This document shows, in pieces, positions 47,191 to 60,845 of a stretch of 64,000 nucleotides of DNA. Made by a program: the position numbers and the translations under genes. The notes beneath the pieces were generated by a model. That model saw nothing but the letters and a program-made list of their open reading frames with translations, made no database searches and was not told the DNA's origin. Every line of letters begins with the position of its first letter. Position 1 is the first letter of the stretch. Source of the stretch: Lethocerus indicus. Lineage: Eukaryota > Arthropoda > Insecta > Hemiptera > Belostomatidae. The stretch is from the NCBI GenBank assembly GCA_019843655.1, contig JACDQD010000005.1:31878954-31942953 (forward strand), written 5' to 3'.

Positions 47191-49559
47191 GAGAGACAGC
47201 GGAAGCGTAAACAGGAAAAAAAAGGTCTTGTAAAAATACATCGAAGCACGCCACCCAAATTTTTAATTTAGAGCATTTTTTTTTTTTTTTTTAGAAAAGC
47301 TTAAACGCAATCCACACTAATCCGAACCCCCACTGATTATCTAGACATCTGTTGATAATGAAATCAACTCTAAATTTTCAAAGTCAATAAATATTACGCT
47401 GTATTACTGCCTTCAGCGCACAATCGTCACAAGTTCGGTTGGTACAGAAATTACAAGTTGTGTATATTCTTCTCTTCTACTGTGTGTAGGCAGTTTTGAA
47501 TTTAAACTTCTTGCTTTTGTATATTACAGTTTGAACGTCAACAGCTCTCTGACACAGTAGGCCTCGGTCAACGTCCCCCTTCGGGTCCGAAAAGGACTCT
47601 CGAAGGCTCGCGTCTTGTTCTCCTTTTTTTTCCCTGTAAAGCGGTCGTCTCCGCTTTAATGATGTCATTCGAGGGGCAGGCGCTCGGTCGGGCTAATTCC
47701 CAGGAAACTGTTTAACATTCATTCGGCGTCTTCAGTGCAATCAGACCGTCGGCTACTGACAGTAACGAAGATTGTCCCTCTTAACGGTTAGGCCGCGTTT
47801 TGCCGCCGCCGGGCCCCGTTAGTGGAATGCTGAAATTCTGAAAGTGCGTGCACTCATAAAAAGAAAGTGCACCGAGTCGTCCGTTTCACAAGGAAAGCGC
47901 GCCGAACATAGGAAGGACAACTTATTAGCCGATAAAGCATCGAGCTTATTATCTCTCGTGAAGCCCCTAAGCTCCCTAGACCGGTTCCATTCACCGGAAC
48001 AAGGAATCTACGTCTTCGCCCGGAGGAATCTATTCGCTTCTCCCGTGTATTTAAGCGTTTAAATAAGCCTGCCGGCTAATCGGTGCCAAGAACATAGTAA
48101 TAGTGAACACTGGCCGAACACTGAGCACTAGACTTATCGTAAATATTTCTTCGGGTCGTATCCGACGAGGCCGGTCAGAATCAGAAACGGGTACGCCGAA
48201 GTGAGGTCAAGACTGCAGGATTCATTGAAATTAATATAACTTGCACATTGATTGGGGATCGGTTGTCAGGGAACCGTATGTGTGGGCACAATAAATAGTG
48301 CTTCCAATCTGACGGAACACTAAACTGTATACGAACCAATCGAGTTCTTGGTTAAATGTTTGTGAATCGTACAATTCACTTCCGTTTACACCCAACGGTA
48401 AAAGCCCGTGTCGGTTAATTAGACGCATTGTGCGACCGATTCTGAGAAACCGGTTTCAATATTGAACACTGATAACCCAACCCGAGCGATAACAATTGTT
48501 TGATTGATACTTCACTATCCGGCCATATGGCCGGAAACGGCAATTTCGAATTCGATACCTTTAAGTGTTCCGAAAAGTTTTTTTTCTATACAATGTATTA
48601 CCATAAAGTGGGAAAATACCATTGCGCATTTTCATTTCCAATAACATCGGAATTAGTCGCCTAAGCGTTTGAGCGTAAACGGTTCTCAAAAGAAAGATAC
48701 GATAACGAATTACAATTCAACGCCTTCGCAATCGGGCAGTCGCAAGAATTATACAAAAACTGTTTACGAAAGAGATATTTGCGAAATGGACACACTTAAT
48801 GTCCTAAGTTTTAGAAATTTGAATGCTCTAAAATTGTCCACCGTAATTTTCAATCCATTTTATCCAATATGGAATGGGCCAATGTCGATCGACCGTTCTG
48901 TAACGCCGTTGCTATCGTATATAATAATTTTCAAATGGCAGACACGATCATCCTTGGAAACGACTGTGGACTGTGGAATTTCTACAGGAGGAAGAGGGGC
49001 CGAATGTGGGTCACAAGGACACGGAACGCCTTGTACACTCAGTGCACCAGGTGCACTCTCCGGTGCATTCCTCCGTCGCCCAACCCAGGATCCACTCGGT
49101 GCATACACACACAGCGCACTTAATTTCTTTCCAATTATAGACGGTTCAATACTTGCTGTTCTGTACAACACTGCGACCGACTGAGTACTGGGCGTATTAT
49201 CAAAAGATTACCGGGGGTTCGACGCGGGCGTCTAGTGCTGCAACATGAAAATTCCACGAATCAGAAATATTTCAGCGTATCAATTTGAGCGTATATTCAA
49301 AGAACACTTTGGACGTAACGGAAACGGGACAGTGTTCGCCCATCCGGGGGCGTACAGCGCATCCTGATCAAACAGTTACATCCTTCCCCAACTTCCTTTG
49401 AAGTAACCGCAAGTCGAAAAAAAAACTTTGATTCATTAAACGCGTATAGAAAAAGATAAAATATTACCGGTTAAATCGTTGGTCGATTAGAAGGAAGACC
49501 AATAATTTATTTTACATTATTTCAGCACAATTGTGCGAAGAAATTTTCCGTCTTAAAAG

Positions 49560-49858
49560 GATATTCTCCTAGTTTAACATACCTGTTTTGTGGTCTGCGA
49601 GGGGTTGGAATACAGTAGATTTCGCGTGTGTTTCTGTCTCCTCTCGCCGGTTTGGCCTTTTGCTAGACCGGTTTCGGCCGCTCGCCATCTTCAGTGGCGG
49701 TATTAGTCACTTTTGGCTATTAGACACACGACAAACAGACAAGTGCCAGCAGTGAGTAACGCCGATACGGAAGATGGCGAGCAGCCGAAACCGGTCTAGC
49801 AATAGACCAAAACCAGCGAGAGGAGACAGAAACACACGAAATCTACGATATTCTCCTA
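49560..49858 (-). mobile_element. Hairpin SINE-like element with 12-bp target duplication
   Basis: The perfect direct repeat GATATTCTCCTA lies at 49560-49571 and 49847-49858. The left side begins with the tailed 3' terminus (GTTTAACATACCTGTTTTG). Arms 49620-49712 and 49753-49846 flank a short, diverged centre. The right side ends AATCTAC, the family's usual 5' boundary. Sense is minus. At 299 bp including duplications it is the shortest full-structure copy. Confidence 0.88.
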
Positions 49859-51089
49859 ATAAGACAGCATTCGTGGCCGGGGAAGTTTGTTTTCTCTAAT
49901 TTTTCATACATTCTTTCTACGCCGCACTACGTTTATTTTTTCATTTCTTGTAAAATAAACTATTATCGTCATAAGTATTATTGCGATATAAAAACTATTT
50001 GTCTCGATATTCTGCGCTCTGTTCTTCTGCCGGTGAAACGAACACGTGTCTCTCGTCACACGTGCTCGAGAGTCCGGGATTATGTTACACAATTTTTAAT
50101 GGATAAAAATTGAAACAGCGAAAAACTATTTCTGTACTAGATAGAAATCGGTGTTTTCCACTGAAACTAGTTCCGAAATGACTTGTTGGAGACGCTTCTT
50201 AAAGACGGTAAACGGTTTCTGAACACGTTATTGGTATCAATTAATTGTTTAGATATATGTTGTTGCGATTTATTTAAAGGTATATAAGATCGTTTCAACT
50301 GTAGCCCTCGAGTGGAATGTTAATGACTGTGTGTCATAACCGACGTATTTAGAACTGGCGTAACGTTTTCCTTTTCGTACAACTGCAAATATTTGCAGAC
50401 TGCATAATTATTTGACGAATACATTTGGGACTCTGAACTGTAGTACGCCATTCGAATGTTCGAAGTTCAGCGATAAGGGTACTTAAAGCAATGCACTTAT
50501 TCGGATTAATTTAATAGTGCTGTTAACCTCATTGGGCGGTTTAATCGTGCGGATTAAATCATTACTGCGGGCCGATATTATTATATTTAATTAATTAAAT
50601 TTGAGAAAGAACATGAGGCTATAAAAATTCGATTTTTTGTTGTCGAGATACTGCTGTATATTAGCGTTCACAAATGGCGGGTTGATACTGGTTTGGATGT
50701 CAAAATTGTCGTTTTGACGAAAATATCATTTTAATGATAATTGTTATTATACCGTATTACAAGACTACAAGAACCGGTCTACGTGATTAAATATTCAGAA
50801 ATAAACCCGCGCACCTAATTGGGACTGTGCCCCGTAAGTTCACAAGAAGATTCGTCATTCGGTCGTGAAGTGTTTTCGGACGAGATATCGCGGAAAAAAA
50901 AAATTCGATTAGGGGCGCGTGCATTACACACTTCGCGAAAGTACTCGAACGAGTGCTATTTTTTCCCTGTTCCTGTCTGTTATCTCGCTCTGGCGAAAAG
51001 TTCTAAAAAGGCGGCCGCCCGGGCCTATTCGATATTCAGTCGAGGACATCCGCTGGGACAGCATCGAACATCCTCCTCCAACAACAACA

Positions 51090-51117
51090 ATGACGTTCTA
51101 CAGGAGACGTTATTACG
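51090..51117 (+). CDS. Candidate transglutaminase first exon C (short head)
   Basis: An ATG in strong context (CAACAACAACAATGACG) encodes only MTFYRRRYY plus one G before a donor TACG|GTAAAA, again phase 1 and compatible with the acceptors at 51792 and 58104. An initiator-like TCAGTC lies about 50 bp upstream. A short basic/aromatic head would give an isoform without the proline-rich N-terminus. The exon is tiny, so chance is a real alternative. Confidence 0.4.
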
Positions 51118-51791
51118 GTAAAACGTCTACGTGTTCTTCTCAAATTGCAGATTGTATGCGCCGTTCTGTTGAAATTACCAATCCGATACAGCTCAGTATA
51201 GCTTGACAATTTGATTAACAAGTATTCAGAAGTAACTAATTCACAATCGAATATATTCAGTTGCAATAGAAAGAAATGATTTCTAATAATTTGGTTCCAC
51301 TTTAAAATTACGGTCTTCACTTTGAACATCAATTGCGTACACTCGTACTAAAAAAAATTCAGGTTGTACTTTTCAGCGAATCCCATATAAAAACCCTTTA
51401 AACTTTTAATTTGTAACCATTTTCTCAAATTAGTTTTCCAATTACTGAAGCAATTTTTTCAGAAAATTAATTATAAAATGACTGAATCGATTTTTCCTTT
51501 CGAATCTTAGTTTATAATTGTATCGCATTTGTTGGATAGATTTACAGGAAACGGCCATACATTTGAGCGTTTAAAACATTGTATCGATTGAGAACATTTT
51601 TGGGGAGTTTAAATTTGATAATTTCTCCGGAAAATATATCCGAAATCGATATTCTCTCGCTGCAATTACGCATCAAATATAATATAAAGGGTAGCAGTTT
51701 AAAGTGTTGACGATTTAACAGAAACCATTCGGGAATTATTCAGAGTCTATAAACGGATTTGTCTAAAGAGAGAAATGCGTGTGTTTTTCAG

Positions 51792-51854
51792 GTGAACATT
51801 TTTATAAGTATGGCGAAGAAACTAATGAATTTCTCTTGGAGGGTCGATTATCCG
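51792..51854 (+). CDS. Candidate cassette exon of the transglutaminase
   Basis: A good acceptor (TGTGTTTTTCAG) and a strong donor (GTGAGT) bound 63 nt. Entered in phase 1 it is fully open and leaves in phase 1: GEHFYKYGEETNEFLLEGRL then Ser. All three candidate first exons and the downstream exon 58104 are phase-1 compatible, so including or skipping it keeps the frame. It sits 0.7 kb after candidate exon C. Support is splice signals and phase only. Confidence 0.4.
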
Positions 51855-54800
51855 GTGAGTTGAAATCAACAAGAACAAAAATTGTACATTTCTTCGTTTG
51901 TTATGTCCATCGTTTTTCGCCATTTTTCCTTTTGTGATGTCCTTTTTCTCTTTCGTATCTGCTTCGTGTATTTGTTTTTTTTATTATTTCGTGTTGTCGT
52001 TAAGCCTTCCTTAAAAACAGCTCAAATTATCTCTAGTGTCAGACTTCTACAGACGTCTGTCAATATCTTTGAATATTTGGCCCTTTCTGCGCTCCAGATT
52101 ATTGTTTCTCGGTATTATTTCGTTTCAATTGGTCGTAGAATTTAGAGAACAGATTTTGAAGTAATTATCCGGGTTTTCCGGCTATTTTTATTACTTCGGG
52201 ATATTTCCCGATTAGAATATATATATAATCCAATATAGTAATCAACTGGATTACTTTCCAAAATTGAACTTATCAGCAATGTAATCTGACACATAAAATA
52301 AATATTAGCTCAATGTTATACGTTATTAGGTGTTGATATTTGGAATTGAAGGCAAAATCTTCCATCAATCAGCAATTATGGACAGACTTTTAACGGCTAT
52401 TGATAAATACAAAAAATTATCCTCGAACTATCAGTTCTTCGCTCCATTTCTTCGCGGACCAAATTATTAAACTTGAAAATTTTCTTATCTCAACTGTTCA
52501 AGGGCTCGCCAAAGGTTTAATTGGAAAACAATCGATGCCACGTCGAACGTGCCCCGGTTAAAAATAAATTTGAATTATCTGGACAAATGAACACTTGAAA
52601 GTGAACAATTGTATCAGGGGGCGACATGTCCTACTTACTAGAATGACTATTGATTTTTCAATTTTTTTTTATAATTTATTTACATTTAAATGTTAACAAT
52701 ATTTATATTGACTGAAAGTAGACATTATCGCATATTTTTTTTTTAAAATCAAACCAGTGGGTGTTCACATAACAGTCGACGAATTGTTTCGTTAATTTTT
52801 TACTCGCGTATTTCGTTTATGTGTGATTAATTACAAATTTATTTTTTAATTGGTCATCGAATACCATTTCTATTGAAACAAATTCGGGCCCAACAATTAC
52901 GAAATTTTATAATATTGACTGTATTATTTTGTAACTTTCGGCGGTTGTTTCACAATTTCCATCCCTCTGAATGCTGTACTGAAAATGTTGTACAGTTGTA
53001 CAGAGTTGTGGAAAAAATAAAATTCAATTTTCTCACAAGGGATCTACTGGTAGGAGGACAATACGAGTTAGGGTTTTTGTTGATGTACCCGGTATTGAAT
53101 TTATGAACACTTGAGCGACACATCTGTCACTGTCATATGAACTGGGTCACGTTCGTGTTTTCATCCCGATGGGAGAATGTTGCAGACATTGCCCCTCCTT
53201 ATAGCGCGGTAACGTTGTCCGGCGCAATAGGTAGTAACTGGTAGTTCCCCCATTTTTTCCGGACCTAATAGGCCTAATTAGAAAAAAAAATGCGAGGATC
53301 GTCCGGTCTCGGCCTTCCATTGAATCCGTCTGTGTGCAATCGTCTGAGTCAGACACTCAGAGGGGGTACGGGTACTGACTGTGTCAGTTGTACACACGGC
53401 TAGCGGACAGCCAGGTCCTATCCCTTGAGGTCCTGCGCTACTCTCTTCATCCTCCAGCGTCCACAGGATGGCGTTCCGAGTCAGGCTACCCAGATACAAA
53501 GGTAAATTGTATTAAATAGCTCGATTAAATGCCCCCTACTTTACGCCGCAGTGCGATCTTCAAACTGGAAAAAAGATCTCCGCAGGCCATGATAGAGAAG
53601 TTTTAAAAATTATCTTCCGGCGGGATCGCCTAATATATACGGGGAAGATATCTCCGGTTAGCGGGGTTCGTTGAACAAAATTGTTCCTCTTTGTTAACAA
53701 TTTAAGCAAACACACGAATAGACAGAACATTCTGAAATTATTGGAAATAATGCAGACGAATTTTCTATCTAAAGATAGAAGAGAGGGATGAAAATTGAGA
53801 GGGAATTTTTAGTGCCGTTCTACGCAAAGGTTCCACCGGAAAATCTCTTGCATCTGAACATTAATAATCAATCAATTGACACTAATTCGTATAATCAAAA
53901 ATATTTCCACTTAGAGTTCATTTTAATTTTGATGACAATGGAATGTGAAACGATGGATTCAATAATACCTGTCAATTACACTTTGACACTTTTCAAATGT
54001 ACAGTTTCTATTCGTCTTTGTATTAAAATATTATTGTATGAAATATACGTGATAATTGAAATTCCTCTTGAAGTGGCGTTGGCGGTTGGACGCCGCCCAA
54101 AGTGAGCTTGAATGGGTCACGAGGCGTCCGATGCTTCGGGTCACGCAAACCGTCTACGTCATTAGACCTGTTCAGTGGGTCTACTAGAAAATTAATTGGT
54201 CCACTAGATTCTCCACAATTATTGCGCCCCGTTTCAATTTTAAATATTTCATTTAAAAATGAAATATTTTTAAAAACCACGTACGTTGTACGGGTAAAAA
54301 CACAGCGAGCACACTTCAGATTATCATTCATGAATGGAATTCCTTCTGACTGTTTTTTTACTGGAAGCGCGTGAATACGCCGTTTCTGAACCGTTATCAC
54401 GCCTTTAAACGCTATTACTCAACGCGCGGTATTAAAATCGAAAAGAAATTTAATCGATATACTTTAGAGACAATTAAAATTATTATTACTTTAAGTATTG
54501 TTTAGAAGACATATTGAAGGAATTGTATTCCAAGGGATGTTCAATTCAGTCCATAATGAGACCGACATTATTTATATCAAAATAACATCTCCCGTATAGG
54601 AACAATAAAGGATTTGTTATAAAAGCGCTATTGGGTCGTGCGTGATTCAGTGAAAGGCGGATTTGCTCGGCCGATATTACAAAATCAGCGTACCGCAAAA
54701 TATGATCTGAATTTGTAGATCCGCTCCACTTATCGAAGCCGTGTTGTACTTTTTAACGCGTTGAATATTGTAAAGTGGCCGGTCACAGTGCACTTTCTGG

Positions 54801-55965
54801 TTTTGCCAAGTAGCAAAAATCTGACTGGACGTTCTTAAACGCGCATAATTCAATTTAGAAATCGTTATCTCATATCATCACGCCCATCATATAACAATTT
54901 AAAATTGAACTATATTGCGAGGCAATTTGGTATTTCGCTGTAGCGACCGAAAATACCAGCGAGACTAGAGAGAAGACTGAGAAAACAAACTGGTACCCAA
55001 CGGGTATTTCCATGAAACACATTTAACGACTGCCTTTAGACGCTGCGACGTGTTGTGTCACCAGCCGGTCTTTGAAAACTGAATGACTCGACTGATGTGT
55101 TTATTCGTTCGTTACGTTCCGAGTACATTTTCCTGTATTTGGACTGGGGCCCAAACGGTGGTAGAGAGACACACAGATGATGTCACTTTTATACAAAGAG
55201 GAGAGACGGGTGTTGTTAAAAGAGAGACAGAGAGAGAGTCATAGTCATTGCGGAAACGATTTGAAAACAAATTACCATAGCACTCGGTCGGAGCTGTACA
55301 ACTGGAGGTGGGCATGTTTTATTAATGAATCGGGCGATGAATCGGGTACTCTCAATGAACATTGTAATTGGTATTGTTCTTTTCTATCTGTCCACAGAAT
55401 GTTGGCTGATTTTCAGTACAGTAGAAATGCTCTTTGTTTTTTTTTTCTTGGAAACAGACCTTGCAAGACGCACGGACTTCAAGTCCAGTTTAAAACGGCC
55501 TATATAACCCTTTTGGGAGTGTCCTTTCTTCGGTCTGCTTCGCGCAGGAGACGCGACACGTTTCCTTATTCGGGCAGTCGAGCCCAAATATAGCATCGTA
55601 CCAGCAGCTTTTTTTCTTTTCGGTATGCCCGTCCAATGGCCTCAACCAGGAAGGCCTTCGGAGGCTGCGGGTCACGGACCGACCTGGATGGCTGCAACGA
55701 TAGTTTAAGAAAGGACTTTTTACGATCCTTCCCATCTCAACCCTGCGCTTGTCAGCATGGAGGTTGGAAACCGGTCTAGCCAAAGAGAGCCGACATATAA
55801 CATATATGTCGAAGGACTTATATACTCCTCGAATGAAAGACCTAATATATAGGAGGGCCCACTGACCGCTTGAATTCATATCAAGAACACTATCGACAAG
55901 GCATTTCAGAGTCATAAACGTAAATTTCGAAAGTGATTCCTGTGTAGAAACAGCTCGTCTCCCTT

Positions 55966-56008
<43 letters not shown>

Positions 56009-58103
56009 GCCCAAGGCGAAAAATCGATTTCGAATTCTTTAACTAGGCCGGACTCTTATCCTGCTTCTTCCCGGCTACCAGACAACGACGCGTAACTGCG
56101 TTTTAACGAGTCGAAATTTGCCCGACCGAACCTTGAACTTTCGCAAACCTCGAAATTTTTCTCGAGACCGGACGTGCAGGAGACATCGTCCGTGTTGTTC
56201 GGCAGAAGGCCGTTCGCTTCCCGGATCCAAAGAATTCTATCTGACTCAACATCTGAGACTGTTACGCTGCTCTTTATTTGTAGGAGATTGTATAAAGCGA
56301 AAAAAAACATAAAAGGGCAATTACTTTCAACTTTGAAGGTCCCCCCGATAGACCGTATTCGGTTCAATATCAACAAAAGTGCGTCCTCGTTAGCTCTGAC
56401 CCGAAGTCATTAGATGTTACGAAAAAACTCTCAGGTACAGCCTATACAAAGTGGTTTTATCACATTTTGTTTAAAAAAAAAAGGTGCTTAACAAATATTG
56501 CAATGTCTTTTTGAACGGTAACCGTGCTGACGTACTGCTCATTGATAATTAATAAATCCGTTGAGACTAATCAGTACGTTATTAGTCTCGTTCGGCCTAC
56601 TCGAAAGGTGTGGAGTGTCTCCTTTAAATTAATTAGTCCGGTATTTCTGAAAAATGCGACTTATCAGTTGTCGGGCCCTTCACTTGAATTCTTGTTCAGG
56701 GAGGAGCTTATAAACTCAATTATATTCAATAGAATTGAATCCGTGTACTGGTGGGTAGCAGAAAAATGAGATTGCACATTTTAGCGGCGTCGGTTTTCCA
56801 ATGTAGGAGTCAGCAGGTATGCGTAGGCAGTTTAACATACCATAAACAAAGTATTCAATGTCATCGGCGTTATTAAACTTCCGATTTGGTGAATGAGATA
56901 AAATACCGTTTCAATTTTCAAATCTTTATCTCGAAAAATCCTTCTCCAGTCTTGTATTGCTGGTATTGTTTTTATAGAATATTGAAATTGCCTAACCAGA
57001 TATAATATGTAACTGATACATGTTTCGGAATATATAATTCCGATATAATTCAGCCTCGGAACTATTATACTTATTGGCCACTATCACTGACAATAGTCAA
57101 TGTCGTGTCCGAATAATTTAACCAGAATTAATGTGAGTTCAAGAGGCGTCAACGCATACAGACAACTCTTGACTGGATAAATAACTGAGCGTCTGAAATG
57201 TTTTATTTCAGAAAAATCCAATAACGGTATAAGTCGCCTTTCAGATAGTCATCAATTCCTAGCGTCATTCATCTTTACACTTTTTCTTGTTAGCGTAATG
57301 GCCCGAAGCTAAGGGATATTTCCAATGTGATAGGTACAGGATGCCCTACTGACCGAAAAAGCTGCTGAAGATGGCGAGGAGACGAAAAACCAGTCTATCG
57401 TTCGAACAAAGCCGCGGTCTTACACAGAATCGATCCGTCGTTTTCCATCGATCTCTCGTTTTAGATGAGAGTATAGATCTAAATATAGACTCTGACCGAG
57501 TAGACCGTTCCAACGAAGTTGTAGGTCACTTCCTCTCCCATGAGCTTTTATTGATTGATCGATGATTGTATAATGGAACAGCCGACAGATGAATGGCGTC
57601 GTTGGTTTAGTTTCTTTTTTTAAAAAGAAAACGCCTACACTTCATTGTCCCGTGCCTTGAGCAGAAGACCTTGAGACCTTCGAAACTGGGCCTTTCAGGG
57701 TTTCCTGTCCCGGGGTCGGATTAGTCACAGCCAATTTGGTCGGAGTCAGATCGAGTTCCGTTTTTTAAACTCTCTTGCGAAGTCCAGGCGTCGCCATAGC
57801 GATATCCTAACTCAGAGTGGGACAATACGAAGCGTTTTCAGTTCTTGTAGTAATAGATTGCGCTGTCGTTATCTAATCTAATATTTATCCGGTTTTCTGA
57901 CCCGGTGAATTAAAAAACGCAAGGCTATCTCCTTAAGGAGTGGAACATTTCCTTCCACTATTTTTCATTCTACTTCGATAGAACGCACTCTAAGACTTTT
58001 TTTATTAGATTCCCAATTTAATTCAGCCAATCGCTTTCGGTGAACACATTTCCCCTATTCAACTTCGATTCTGTACAATTAATCTGATGATTTCTCCGTA
58101 CAG
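51855..58103. other. Putative transglutaminase intron before the catalytic core
   Basis: No exon recognised over 6.2 kb. A CT microsatellite lies at about 55970-56004. Fragments resembling the hairpin 3' arm lie at about 55760-55795 (GGAAACCGGTCTAGCCAAAG) and 57355-57400 (GCTGCTGAAGATGGCGAGG). Other open frames overlap on both strands and look like noise. Confidence 0.4.
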
Positions 58104-60805
58104 ATATCGAGGGCGCTTTGGACATCTTGAGAGTGAAAGAGGTCAACCCGTGCTTCAGCTACAACGGAGCCAAGCACAAGACCGGCTATTACGATCTGAT
58201 GCGAAGGGAGAAAAAACAACAGTTGGTGGTCAGAAGGGAGAGCCCTTCAAACTGGAGCTCACCCTGAGCAGGGCCTATTCGGAAAATGTCGACGGCGTCT
58301 CCTTCATTTTTACCGTCGAAGGTACGTATTAAAAAAAAAAAAGAACAGAAATAAAACAAAGTCCATTCATACCCGACTACTTTAATGTGTTAAAATTTTG
58401 CCATTCATTTTATGCCGATTTTTAAAGGTGCCAAAAAACCCAATTATGGTCAAGGGACATTGGTCGGTGTACCGCTTTTGCCCAAAGGGACGGCGTCGGA
58501 GGGGAGCTGGTCGGCCCATTTTGAAAATTCGGTCGAAAACGTCCTGACAGTGCAGGTGAGAGAACGGATTTCCCGTCGGAAAAATTGTTTATAGACCGGT
58601 TCTATACTGTAAGGTATTTCGAGCGCCCTTCATCGTACAGTATTGATTTGGCATTAAATTGTGTTCACCGCCACTATCTTTGAATTTAGTCGATACTAAG
58701 GATGATAATGAATACTAAACTGCCAGCGGCCTGCCGTTTTAGTTAAATCCGCTAACAATAGACCTTCACCGTGGCTCATATTTCGAAAGAGTTGCACCAG
58801 CTACTCATTTCTAATTTTAAATCTCTTCTGTGAGGTTTTTCCACCGATTTCCACCAATAACGCCATACATCGGTCCAATTCAAATACGGGCCGAATAAAA
58901 TACTAATTGAGAACGTTAATTTTCTTTTTCGATATTTTCAGATAACTCCGGCCGCCGACTGTATCGTCGGAAAATGGACGATGGACATCGACACAAAAAT
59001 AATGAACAACGGCGCACTCAGCTACACGTACAAAGGCAGCATTTACATTCTCTTTAATGCTTGGTGCCCATGTGAGTATTTCATCAATATCTACTAAATC
59101 TTAAATTTTCTAGATTTTCTAAGGGCCGGCAATCTTTTTGCGCGACTATAATGCACTTGAATGTGATCGGGCTTTATAACTACTGTACACAAAGAAGATT
59201 ATAGGTCACTTGAAATTTGTAATCGAAGGAAAATTCGAGATGTTAAAGCCGTTCCACTTGTATTTGAGAGTGTTTTGATCTTATAACCAAAACTGTACTT
59301 TGGATCGGAAAGTGTCGTCGAGTGAAAATCCACAGTACTGAATTCCCATTGAGAGTACATTCGAGCGTACGAGCGTTTAATGAGCCACGTTTTACGTTTC
59401 CATTCATCCTCTCGTATCATTCACGCCGATGAGTACGTAAAAAAAACTTTTTTGTGTGTCGAATCGTAAAATAAAATTATCGAACGGCGGATAAGATGCG
59501 AGGATGTGGAGGGAGCGCCATATATCAGCGGTACGGTTTTGGAATTGTTTACAGTGTTTTACATCGGTTTGAAAAGAAAGTTGATACCGACCACATGCTT
59601 CTAAATCTTCGCCGGACCGAAATAGACCGGCGGCCTCGCGGCAAACTCTTTCTAATGTTTGCCTCTCCCAACCGTCGAATGTAAATCTGCGAACGATTAA
59701 ACGGCAATTTAACCGTCTATTATTTCTGCATACAGAAATCCTGCAGGCTTATTCTCGGCTTTCGTTGTCAATATGTATCGATTTTTGTCCAAATACTTGC
59801 TTCACCATAAATTAGTATCGTCGTGTCTTTAATTAAGCTGGAAAATGTCTCTGTGCCAACTACAATAAGATGAAACGTGTGAAATTCGATGTTCTCAGCG
59901 GACTCGGTGTACCTCGAGGAGGAGGAGAAGAGGACCGAGTACGTGATGTCCGAGACGGGCCTAATCTGGCGCGGCAGCTACAACAGGATGCAGCCGACCG
60001 TCTGGAAATACGCCCAGTTCGAGGAGGACATTCTCGACTGTTCCCTCTACCTGATCATGGAAATCGGAAAACTCTCCTACACCAGCTGTGCCGATCCGGT
60101 CAAACTGACCAGAGCCGTTTCCGCCGCTGTAACTATTTCTCTTTTTTTCCGTTTCACTGTCCACCTCCACTTGCCGACCGATTATTACTGAGATTCGTAC
60201 ATTTTTGCAGGTGAACTCGCCGGACGACAACGGTTGCCTGATGGGCAATTGGTCGTCGGATTTCGAGGGCGGCACTCCGCCGTCCAAGTGGGTGGGCAGT
60301 ATGAAGATAATGCAGAAATTTTACAAATACAAGAAACCCGTCAAGTACGGACAGTGTTGGGTGTTCGCCGGCGTCGTAACAACAAGTAGGTGACTTCTGT
60401 AAAGACACAAGATAAGCTTCCGTTTAGCTTTCGATGCCAGTATAGACAGTGTTTAACTTTTACAGTTTGCCGAGCCCTCGGTATTCCAGCACGTACCATC
60501 ACCACGTACTCGTCCGCCCACGACACCCAGAACAGTCTCACAGTCGATTATTTCGTCGACGAAAACGGCGACGTACTTGAAGAACTCATCAACGATTCAA
60601 TTTGGTAAGAGCAGTCGCTTCAATATCTAGTCCTAGGTTCGTGGTGTTTCTGTCTCCTCTCGCCGGTTTGGTCTTTCGCTAGACCGGTTTCGGCCGCTCG
60701 CCATCTTCAGTAGCGGTGTCAGTCACTGTCGGCACTTTGGATGTTTTTCGGGCATCCTCACTGCACTGTCACTGTCACTTGTACTGTGGTGGTTGCCTCT
60801 TTGTC

Positions 60806-60845
<40 letters not shown>

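Larger units (their letters stand above)
41948..51089. other. Putative long transglutaminase intron, segment 2
   Basis: No coding exon recognised. The longest frames (plus 43930-44358 and plus 48669-49184) have no family resemblance. It contains the hairpin copy at 49560-49858, a likely decayed copy at 47035-47190, and a possible decayed arm near 44840-44900. TA-rich sequence lies at about 44148-44190. Confidence 0.4.

Noticed and set aside
48669..49184. 171-codon plus-strand ORF in the putative transglutaminase intron
   Set aside because: No recognisable domain and strong overlap with an antisense ORF. Composition and lack of splice logic suggest chance.
51810..51854. ATG 51810 as a separate first exon (MAKKLMNFSWRVDYP)
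   Set aside because: It would leave in phase 0, incompatible with exon 58104. The same segment read in phase 1 is compatible, so it is listed as a cassette exon instead.
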